64,000 bases of DNA from Tubiluchus corallicola (taxonomy: Eukaryota > Priapulida > Priapulimorpha > Priapulimorphida > Tubiluchidae): NCBI GenBank assembly GCA_030141605.1, contig JAQGDQ010000402.1, forward strand, positions 147,514 to 211,513, given 5' to 3'. Each line of letters opens with the position of its first letter. The stretch's first letter is position 1. Below, piece by piece: positions 54,276-64,000 of the stretch. A program made the translations under genes and the position numbers. The notes below the pieces were generated by a model. That model had not been told where the DNA came from and did not search any database. It was given only the letters and a program-made list of their open reading frames with translations.

Positions 54276-55388
54276 TGGTTGATGGTTTGACCTTGGAGTA
54301 TATGTGGCACAGTAGGAACCCCGATTATCCAGACTTTCGAAACTATCTGAACTACTCTGTCTCTATAGGTGATGGCCTACCGTACTCTGACTGAGCTTTT
54401 GAATCCACTATATTGTATTTTTCTGCCTTTTACTTTTCTATCGTTTGCGGCAAGGTGTGATGATTCGCTCTGGTGTTGGATATCTTTGCTACACTTTTAG
54501 TATGCAATATGTAGAAAAAAGTATCTGTTTTTATCTTTAATGAACGGTACAGTAAACCGCAACGTATTGGAGAAAAGTCACTATTTTTTCTTTAATTTCT
54601 TAAATATAGTTTAAACTTTAAAATAACATTGGCAAGATTATACACAGACGATCTGTAGATTAGATTCGTATCCGCACAGAACAGCAGGTTGATAGATCAC
54701 TGATTATTCATATTTTGTTGCCTGAATTGCATCAATATTTAGTTTTCTATATTCCTATTTGCACAGGTCTGTTGGCGCTTTGCTGTTTGTTTTGCTTTCA
54801 TTATTGCAACGCTTAGGAAGTGGTGCAGACTATTTGAAAGTCCGAAGGGCGTGCTCGTCTGTTTGCCTAGCTTCTTGAACGTCTGATGAGGCGCCAAATT
54901 ATGATGCATCTTAATCATCCTGACATTATTAAAATAGTTCGATATTTTATTTGAGCAGTTATTTGAGTCCCTCGCCATCAACGCCAACGAGTGTCGGTTT
55001 TTCTAATTGATTTAAAGGTGCACTGGCTCTGCTTTGTTAAGAACAATTTTAGTAGATGGCGTCTTCAATGATGTAAACCTCTTATGCTTAATGTGATGTC
55101 ATTTACTGACATCATGATCTGACAGCAGCGTCTCTTAAAATTGTGATTGTCATTTTTATATTAGTTTTTTATTCTGACCAGTTTTTTTCTATAATTTTTT
55201 GCTATGATAAGTTACAATTGCACCTTGTGAGAAGTTGTTCTTCATTGGTATCGGGCACCCATTCAATATTTGTGTTAGACAGGTTTGACTTTGTTTAACT
55301 GCGTTTAACAAAAGTCATATCATTATATGTAACCAGATGGTATTAACCTCATTAATCACGTATTTTTCTTTTCAAACAATATTTATTT

Positions 55389-55509
55389 GCCTTTTAGTAA
55401 GCTCAACATTGGCTAAAATCAACATTATGTAATTTACTCTCTACTGTAACCGCAGGCAGAAACTCGATCATTACCGAACTAATTAAACAGCTAAATTAAA
55501 GAAATCCGC
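55389..55509 (+). repeat. 121-bp direct repeat, copy 1
   Basis: Pairs with 56593-56713 at a constant offset of 1,204 bp with no indels. Only five mismatches were counted, all in the right-hand 50 bp. It starts GCCTTTTAGTAAGC and ends GAAATCCGC. No TG..CA ends, so it does not look like an LTR. Confidence 0.9.
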
Positions 55510-56207
55510 GTTCTATATTTCTGACTTACCTGATTATTGATTAACCTACAAGACCTTTTCAATTACCTGTTGAGGTTAGTTTCATACGTAAAATTACGAC
55601 CATTGTCACACTTCATACTCAGGTTTTCAGTTACTTTGGGAGTTGACTCTTTATTCACTAATTATTATGCGGATTGGCGCGACTATATAATTATAGTAAG
55701 AGAGACAAATTGCTTCGTGCGCTTTTAGAATAACAAATTATTACAGTTGCAGCATTACTAGCAGATGGACCTAGCTGTTACTAGGAATAGGAAATTAATC
55801 TCCAGGGTAAGGGTCTGGGGAAATGCATACATAAATCTGGTTACAGTTGCGTGACCTCATTAGCAGTGCTTCCGGGTACCTCATTAGTGGTCATTAGAAT
55901 GTCAGGCGCAGGGACACGATGTATACAAAACAGGAGATGCTGTTCTCATAGCAGAATGTAAACTAACTTGGTATTCGTTAGAGTGAATTAGTCAAGCTGT
56001 AGATACAGACGGGCATCGAAAGTATGTAGGAAATTCATTATGTGCCAGTTTCTATTGTAGCGCGGTTTTCCTTTTCAGACTGTTGAGCTAGGTTTGTGAG
56101 ATGAGATTGGCCATATTTTTTCAGAAACTTAACTTCAAAGTATCATTAGCATGTATTCAAATTTTGTTTATGATTGGCAAGATTGCGATGGTATGGGCAC
56201 CTGAAAA
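55510..56207. other. Spacer between direct repeats
   Basis: No gene or clear element. It ends where the LINE coding remnant begins. Confidence 0.5.
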
Positions 56208-56415
56208 GAAGATCATGTGGGAAGGGAGGTCATGGAAATAGAAGTGCTGGGAAATAGAAGAAGAGGACGACCCAAGCTGAGATGGTTTGAATGTATTAAC
56301 GGAGACCTTAGAGAGAATAACATAAATGAAGAGATGGCCAACAGCAGGAATGCATGGAGAAGACTTATTCAAAACGGCGACCCCGCATAGGGAAAAGCTG
56401 GGAAGAAGAAGAAGT
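56208..56415 (+). mobile_element. LINE ORF2 C-terminal remnant with (GAA)n tail
   Basis: One open frame of about 60 codons contains RRRGRPKLRWFECI and AWRRLIQNGDPA before a TAG at 56388-56390. These are the standard closing motifs of many non-LTR retrotransposon ORF2 proteins (RGRP..RW, W..LI...DPA). A short 3' UTR and GAAGAAGAAGAAG follow. It is heavily 5'-truncated, with no reverse-transcriptase catalytic region nearby. Confidence 0.85.
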
Positions 56416-56592
56416 TTATGACTGGCTATAAATTTTCAAGCTACAAGCTTTTGTTGCTTTTCATCGTTTTAGTAAGTTACTGTCAGTTTTTTCCAATTTT
56501 ATTGTCCTTTTGGTTATTTACAGGCGACGTATGGATATATAAGATGATACTAAACGTTGTACCTCTGTGCAATGGCAATTTGGTTTTTCTAG

Positions 56593-56713
56593 GCCTTTTA
56601 GTAAGCTCAACATTGGCTAAAATCAACATTATGTAATTTACTCTCTACTGTAACCGCAGGCAGAAACTTAATCGTTAACGAACTAATTAAAGAGCTAAAT
56701 TAAAGAAATCCGC
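56593..56713 (+). repeat. 121-bp direct repeat, copy 2
   Basis: Second copy of 55389-55509, about 96% identical by eye. Flanking bases outside the two copies do not match. Confidence 0.9.
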
Positions 56714-59700
56714 AGTTAAAGTTTCCTTTAGCAAAAACTCCAAGCGCTCATTTGACTCTGAAAATGCCATATAATGTTTCTGTAACATGAATTGGCTAGT
56801 TTACTGTTTTATCAGATTAGACAAATCTGGGCACTTGTGTTTTGTAGCCTTGTTTTGGACGTCTTCAACACACGCCGGTTTACTTGCGCGATAAAATCAG
56901 GTCCCACATTCCTGAAACTATACTGTCTCAGACCGCAAATCCTAGCGGCATTAGCGAGAACTAAGTTGAAGTATGTGATGGTGTGCCAGTTCCAATCCCG
57001 TGAACTTGAAGCTCGGTTGGTGGTCCTGAGTTTGCTTTGAAACCCTGCTCCAGATTTCGCTTTAAATCGCCTTAAGATTCAAACTAAGGCAGTTTGGATT
57101 TTATCTTTCGAAAGGGTAACCTTATCTGTCACTACGTTAGCCAGTATGTAATTATATATTGTACTACTGTATTCCACTAATCGGGGTTACAATTTGGGTG
57201 GAGAAATTTCGCGCTGGTGGGTCTTTATAACCTTCTGGCTTTGATTTTGTTAGTACAAACGCTATATCACTTTAATTTAACGTCACTTTTTGTTGATGGT
57301 TCTGTTTGCTCGTGTAAAATCGTGTGTCCATCAATTCGAAACATTGATTAATCATTATAAAAAATTTGTTTCTTAGCTATCAAGTGAACAATATAAGATA
57401 AAAAGAAAAGAAGTTTTGTTTATTTTATTATATTATGTAGGGTCTCTAGACAACGTTCTCGTAGTTCGTATAGTACTAATATTGTAATCTGTATACATTA
57501 AATGCTAAAATTTTGTTGAAAATGAGTGCGACATTACTCTTTGTCAAGCATACCCATTCTTGATAGTAGCGGCAACGATTATAACGACAACGAACAAAAT
57601 ACAAATTTTCTTTTAATATTTCTATAATCGCAGTGGGTTTTACTAGTAAAACTGTGTCCATACCACAACAAATTATTTACCTAAATTAAACCAATAATTG
57701 ATTTCATTTTGAGTAAGTCATCAAATAATAAAAAGAACGTTGAAGTATAATTAAGCCAATTACATACAGGCTGGCAAAAATTTAGGTCATTTTTACCGAT
57801 TTTTCCAAAGATACAGAAGGTTTAAATCAACAAGTTAAAAAAATGAACAAATACAGAGAAAATTTCGTTGTGTCACTGTTGTTAAAATTTACAGCAAAGC
57901 TCTGTATGTCCACCATTTTCAAAGCATTTCTTCTGACATCTAGTTTGTTACTTCTTTAAATATTTTTTGGTCCCAGCGCACTTAACACTTTTTTTCTTTT
58001 AGTTCTGCTTCAGACAGCTGTGGGTGCTGCTGTACACTCCGTTTATGGGAATTCCAAATATCCTGGTTCAGAGGATAAGAAATCTTTATCAGTTCTTTAT
58101 CTTTTGTGGTGAAGACCATGGTGTAAAGTGGTTGATTTCTTTATTGCTTTGTTGCTATGTATTGAATGCAGCATACGTCATCGTGGCTGTTTTTCAACTA
58201 ATGTTTCGCTGACATCGTTCCGGCACTTAAATTTTTAACATGCAAATGAAAAGTTCATGTATTGGCACTATTGTAATGTGAAATTTCAATTTTGCATAGC
58301 ACTTGCTTCTAGTGTTATTGCAGTGTAAACTTTTGCGCATTTTTTCTACGCCCAATAAGTACAAACAAATGAACATCTTGCGATATATTAATAAGTCAAT
58401 AGATTGCCGTGAACCTGTTTCGCAATTCACGATTTCTGTATATCACATTGACAATCATTTGTGGCTAATCAAGTTTTAGTTGTATCTCTGCTATGGTGAT
58501 ATATACACATGTGCAATTAAAAATTAAATGCTCAGGCCTTTGAGTGATGTGTTATACTAGCACATTGCATAAATCATAAAGCCTAATACCATTATTTGAA
58601 TACTTTACTTCCTCTGCGAAGCAGTAAGCTTGTCGACTTTTCTACAGGTAATCAAATACCTGTATTGCATACTATACAGACAGGATAGGTTTTGTAAATC
58701 AATGTAAATGTTTAGTGTGCAAATAGATTCGTTGACTGGCTACCTCATTTTGCATATCAAGAATTCCTGTCTTGCTGGTGTGCTTTGCTACTATATATTT
58801 GTATAAGTTGTGTTGACAAAACTTGATATAAAAGTGCATTAAAGGACTGGAAAGTTGTAGAAACATACGACCTTACATGCGAATTAAAGCAAATTAGTCG
58901 GCATTAGGACTTAATGTCATGGTTAACAGTTTCCAGTATAAACGAAGCTGTTTTAGTTATTTGAAGGGTCAGCCTACTTAAAACTTAGTTTTGATCCTTG
59001 CCTAAAGTTCCATATTTCAGCATTTTATTATGGACTGAACCTTTGCACTATGTAGACCATTACACAAAGTCTTCAATTTTCTGAAAATTCACGTTTATCC
59101 ACGTTGCACTTAATTATTTGACGTAACTAATGTGTGTAAAACGAATCGATTAGACTGCATACATCTACTATTGTCTTAAAACACATGTAAATAGTATAGC
59201 CATCTAACCATCTATAAAAAGATGTATTTTGCTGATGCCAATTAAAGTCTTTCAATGTTTGTAAAACTTGTATACACTGTGCATCTTTTTCGACAAGGTA
59301 CCTTTTATGACGTTTTATGGCCCATCTATTATCCAAAGGTCCTTATTTAAAGTACACGGAGCATTGTACTTGCCGGGTTTTCACAATATAAGTCGCTGGC
59401 TTTCTTTTACTTCATTGTTTTGATTTGTACGATTATTGGTGGAGCATTTAATTTTGATTATTTAGAGAGTGCCATTTTAGTGCGTTAAAATCAACAGTCA
59501 ACGTAAGGACCTACATGAAAAGGATTCTTCTTTGACACTGTATTATCACAACTGCAGTATTTGTCATTTTCAGTTCAGTTAATCACACAGTTTTCTACTG
59601 GCTGCATTACTGTGTTGAAGTGGCTATTATTAATATATCTCTTGCAGAAAATTTATCATCAATATCAAGTAAAAACGTGGAGCAATTACATTAAAACGCG

Positions 59701-61185
59701 GGCAGCTAATCCCAATCGCACATTATTCGGTAATTCAAGCATCACAGCGGTGTCGTATAAAATTTATAACAGGCAGAAAAGCTTCACGTACATAAAATTA
59801 ATGCGTGTTAATTATATGAGATAAGTATATGCACTAAGATGGGATCTAATGACTTATTAGGCACTATTAAACTCTATAGGTTTGCAAGCTTCAAACTCTA
59901 TCACGTATGAACAATACAGGTTTAAGAAGTAAGCGCATAATCGAAGCCAAACATTTAGACCATAGTCTGAGCAAACCATTTATATATTGTACATGCCTCG
60001 ATAAAGGAAGAGCATTCGACTGATTGGTGCAAAGTCGATCCCCAAAGTCACTACATGAAAAACCTGCCCGAATTTGTACCGTTTCCGGTTTCATCTTTTT
60101 AGTGCATGTAAATACTAGCTTACTCTACATCAAAAACGGTTAGTCGGGGAGTTGTGATTCACGCTACCAGTCTGCATTTCTGTGAGAAAGAGGTTTGAGA
60201 GCGTTTGTCATGCAGACTCGCGTGTCCTTCGTAGGTCTGGAGACACTGGCTGTTAAAAGGAATAACGTGTCGATGTTTGTACTGCCATAGAGGGAGCTAT
60301 TATTTATTAATCCAAAGTAATATTTCATAGATTCTCTGAAGAGTTTTGTAACCGTGATGGTGGAATCAGTAAGGTTGTGGTTGGAGGAGGAGATGTAGAA
60401 CTGCACTGTATTTATTCAGTTCCTGTGCAGATGCTAGCTGAAATATTAATATTGTCTATAGTATGCCCTTAATACCTTATATAGGATATTACTTGGGTGT
60501 TCGCACATCACACATACCTGTGCAGTTTGTGCAAAGGTGGGCAGCAATTTTGTTTTTATCTGTGGTCTGGTTTTCCGTAGTTGTCCGTTGTACCCAAATA
60601 GTACTTGTTATTACTGTTACTAGAATGATGTATCACATTCACCATCCCTGTAATTGCACAAACTCGTTGAACGTATATGCGAGTTTGTAAAGTCAAAATA
60701 GTTCACAATGCTATGTGATAATAGTGTTTAATTTCTTAATTTCCGAAGAATTTGTACTAAAAAGTGGTTATCTTCAGTTTGCGGGATACACGAAGATGTT
60801 CGACGATTTCTGATTTAGAGGCAAACTTCTCTCTTAATGTGTTACTTGTGGCGTTAATTAATGGTGGTTTTATAGTTGCAGGTACGTTGCCTTTTGAAGT
60901 CGATTTTTTTGGTACCTATTTTGAATTTGAATCACATTTTTTCTTTTTCAGGTGTCGTGTTGCATCTTAAGTGAATGCAGGTGAATGGTGAATCGGTCGC
61001 AGTGCCTTTGACTGTAGCCAGGTGAGACCCGTAAAGTAGAAATAATCATAACCGCTTTACGAATATCATGAATGTTTTTAGATACAAAAATATTTTCGAA
61101 TTATTCTGTATCTCTCATTGTCACGATTTGCGTAAACGGTTTGCTTAGGAAAGTAGCTGAATGTTCATGGTACTTGCCTAGAAAC
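56714..61185. other. Intergenic DNA, no gene seen
   Basis: Only short frames without recognisable domains. CAGGCTGGCAAAAATTTAGG at 57767-57786 resembles a DNA-transposon end, but I found no inverted partner. Confidence 0.55.
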
Positions 61186-61243
61186 TGAAGTTAAGCAACA
61201 CTGGTTGTTAAAACGAATGGGTGGCCACTGCTGGGATTTTTCA
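61186..61243 (+). repeat. 5S rRNA-like fragment
   Basis: GAAGTTAAGCAACACTGG followed by GAATGGGTGGCC and CTGCTGGGAT, in the order and spacing of the 5S rRNA internal promoter half (GAAGTTAAGCAAC, GGATGGGTGACC, CCTGGGAAT). Too diverged and incomplete for a functional 5S gene. It is either a pseudogene or the head of a 5S-derived SINE. Confidence 0.65.
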
Positions 61244-62793
61244 CGTGTCATTCTGTCTCCAACCTGTCCCACTGCCTGTACATACGTCTGAACGTGCCTA
61301 AAATCCTTTTGTAGCCTCAATATGTCATCTCCCCAGGCTTACCCTTGATATTGCGGTAGGTTTTGGTCCTAGCTCAACCATTAGTTTAAAGTAGGCTGTC
61401 GTTTAATGTTGGATATTAGCTTACAATGCGCAACAAGTTACAAAAATAAGGTAAAACAATTTTTCTGTACTTGTACAGCCATTAAACCGGATTTACTGCA
61501 ACTTATATGGAAAATTTGCACATTCTTGAGTAGATTGGATGAACGTGAAAACAAGGAAAGTAGGTCTAATTTTAATGAAAGTTTTGTAACTTACATATTT
61601 ATTATTGTTAAATTGGACCACAAAGTACAGGCGGGAGTACACTGAGCACAAGAACTATTACAAAGAGAAAATGAATGACTGGGCGGGCTTAGCTGATTTG
61701 GGAGTGACATGCTGATATGATCTCAAAGCTTTCTGAAGCCAAAGCGGAAACTGGGATAAGCAACTGCATTAAAGATATCCTGGATAAAGCTTCCCGGCTT
61801 CTAACTTTTATCCTTTAATAGCAACTGTTTGTAGCACTTATGCTTCCTACTGAATGATTAGCTTCATACTGATGGTTCTAATTTCTAGAACTCGAACAAA
61901 CAAATAGAGCTATCGGTTTAGCAAATCTTTACTAGAACGAGGCCGGTACCAGAATGTTTGGTATAAAGGGTTACTGATGCTAAGATCCACGTGGTACAAC
62001 TGCAACGCACTAGGCAGTTCAAAATATATGAGCAACTGTCACAAAGTGCTGAAAGTAACAGGTATTGGAAGGTCTCGTGTGAGAATTATTAACGGTACTA
62101 TTAAGAAGGTTACAACAAATATTCAAGAAAATCTTTAGAAGCTGCTCGCAATTTAGTGCTTAACACAAACACGTTTTAAAATTGATCTTAGCATCAGTTT
62201 TTTTAATTATAAATTAAACCAATTACTAGATATCTGTTTGCGAGTGAACATGAAATTTGTGATAAGTAATAAAAGTGAATTGAAAAGTTCTTTGTTGATA
62301 ATTCAAAAGAAACATCATGAAAGTCAGTATGTTTTTATTACGCAAACTTAAAAGCTAAATTTTAACGTTAACAAACATGCATATTTTACATTTCGTGGTA
62401 ACTTCCCACGTTGTGTCTAACGTGGTAAACTCTCCTCGTGTAACCTCAATGTTGCGCACCTATCCACGTAGTGTGAGTTTGAATTTAGCTTTGCCACTAA
62501 TCAACTTCTGTCGCCTGCTTCTTTGTGTGCCAACTGTTGTTGATTTACACTAAGTTACGCTTCTGTAACTTTAAGACATAACTTGCTCTCAGACTCCTTT
62601 TAACCATGGCACTCCTACCTATCCAGTTTCACCACTGCCGAGTTTATGGCTTACCTAAACTGAGAATAATAATTACAACAGGATTTTTATTAGCTTGAGT
62701 ATATTGTTGCTTCCCAGTTTAGCATTTATTACAGTGCGGTCGCCTCTTTATTATGTAATATTTTGTTCACTAGTTGGGCATTTTTGTTGACAG
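61244..62793. other. DNA upstream of a possible exon
   Basis: No supportable gene. It ends in a T-rich tract and TTGACAG at 62793. Confidence 0.5.
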
Positions 62794-63218
62794 CTTCCCG
62801 TTACTTAGCAACAGGTTGCTGTTCACCCTCCGAAATATCTACAAATCACAGGACGTCAGACCGCCAATGGAACATGAAGGGTCCATAAAACAATTTCAGA
62901 ATAATTCTCTTTTTTTCGGTGATATGAGTAAATTTGAGACGTTGCCGAAGAATAGAAAGCGTTTGATCGAGCGTCAGCAAGCATGCACTTTATTAGATAT
63001 TCACTCAGCCAGACAGCCGATTGGCCATTTTGTCTGTACGTCAGTCAATCAGTCTCACAGGTTCCTGAGTTGCAAAGCAACAATTCTAGTAGCTAGTAAA
63101 ACTACTGAAGACATGAACCACCATAATCTGATTTTCCGCACCCCTGAAATGCCATATGTAGTAGTTCCCCTGGATATCACTGACTGCGAACCAACTGCCT
63201 TTACCGAAAGGTTATCGG
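62794..63218 (+). CDS. Possible internal exon, unidentified gene
   Basis: A frame open for about 148 codons lies between plausible splice sites: acceptors TTTTTGTTGACAG (62793) or TTAGCAACAG (62814), and donor CGG/GTAAGC at 63219. The encoded segment is charged and mixed (SLFFGDMSKFETLPKNRKRL, MPYVVVPLDITDCEP), unlike the low-complexity frames elsewhere. I do not recognise the family. There is no signal peptide, long hydrophobic stretch or catalytic signature. It would be in phase 2 on entry and phase 1 on exit. It could also be part of an old transposon or chance. Confidence 0.4.
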
Positions 63219-64000
63219 GTAAGCAGTACTTTTGTACGGGTCACACTGGTTGATATAGCAAGTAGCTGATCTAAGACTATAAGCAGTGAAGTCACCTGTT
63301 TGGCATTTAAATCATTTTAGTTCGTCTCAAGCTTTGCCAGTTTTTAGAAAAATACAGCGTTGCCTTTTTGCAGTCTGCTGTGGTTAAACGGAATTCTGCG
63401 GCGCGTTAGGAACTTGTTTTCTGTCTGCTATCATGACGTGTGTGAAAATTATGAGCTCAAGACTGGCTCTATGACTTTGTGTAACTAACATTATATAAGT
63501 GGTCATAGTAACACCTCCGGCTGTTGCGTGGTACTGAGAAGACTACGTAATCTGTGAAGGGTGGGGAAAGTTGGCGCCTTGGTTTTCTTTAACTATACAA
63601 GCCAAGGTTAATTGAAACAAATACGTTAATAATAATAATGTATTCAAAACTGTATAGATTACCTGAATATTTGTATGCAGTTGATTTTTTGTTCAGTATT
63701 TGGATGTCTAAATTAGAATTCAAGCAAGACGTCTAATGCAGCCAGTGTCATAAAATTGAAAAGCATGACAATTAGAAACTTGAGCCTTATCAGACGTATA
63801 GCAGTAATGTAGGTTTCCACGAGAAAATTTACGTGAACCTATTATACAATAAAATGTTAATTATTCCACGATAATGTAAGCCATAGTAAAGGGTGGATAA
63901 AAATTTTCGCCCTCACGCTGAATTTGAAGGAAAGTAGGAACACTCATGACCGACATCTTAATAATTTATATAATAAATAGGGTACCTCAGTGTAATCTTA
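63219..64000. other. Window end, no feature seen
   Basis: AT-rich, no supported gene. If the preceding exon is real, this would be the start of its downstream intron. Confidence 0.5.

Larger units (their letters stand above)
52780..55388. other. Intergenic DNA, retroelement tails only
   Basis: No supportable gene. An open 87-codon frame at 53491-53754 has no recognisable domain. It holds a possible retroelement tail (53042-53110) and an (AACAT)n array (54244-54275). Confidence 0.55.

Noticed and set aside
57767-57786. Possible Tc1/mariner end (CAGGCTGGCAAAAATTTAGG)
   Set aside because: No inverted partner within the next few kilobases.

Overview
This window is AT-rich animal genomic DNA with spliced genes, large introns and many decayed transposable elements. 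There are no bacterial operons, CRISPR arrays or rRNA operons. The dominant gene is a complete dystroglycan (DAG1 orthologue) on the + strand, coded in seven exons between 18,280 and 39,239. Splice phases agree at every junction and the predicted protein is 818 residues. The exon structure, microsatellite-tailed retroelements, 5S-like and tRNA-like SINE heads and recurring TAGGCCTA palindromes suggest a marine invertebrate. The phylum cannot be fixed from this window.

Layout. Positions 1-18,148 are gene-poor upstream DNA with microsatellites, one clear tRNA-derived SINE and several retroelement 3' ends. Positions 18,149-39,239 hold the dystroglycan gene. Its 10.8-kb intron 1 carries a tandem repeat interrupted by a TTAA-flanked MITE, and an L2/CR1-type LINE 3' end. 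Its 5.3-kb intron 4 hosts a nested antisense gene for a small leucine-rich-repeat protein (about 34.8-32.9 kb) and a decayed copy of it (about 32.0-31.3 kb). Intron 6 carries a hAT-type MITE with an exact 8-bp target duplication. The 3' UTR probably runs to about 41.1 kb. From there to 62.7 kb I see no convincing gene. This stretch holds a 720-bp inverted repeat whose arms both carry 5S-rRNA-like sequence, a degenerate minisatellite, a 58-bp perfect tandem duplication, a 121-bp direct repeat flanking a LINE remnant, and another 5S-like fragment. An unidentified open exon-like segment lies at about 62.8-63.2 kb.

Biology. Dystroglycan is the extracellular-matrix receptor of the dystrophin complex. 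The protein here keeps the signal peptide, two cadherin-like domains, two S6/SEA-like domains, a furin-type site, a Thr/Pro-rich linker, a transmembrane helix and a basic juxtamembrane segment. It departs from the vertebrate form at two functional places. The Gly-Ser of alpha/beta autocleavage reads Ala-Ser, and the C-terminal PPPY dystrophin-binding motif is absent, leaving one internal PPEY. The nested LRR gene, its decayed copy and the inverted 5S-headed repeat are the most unusual parts of the window.
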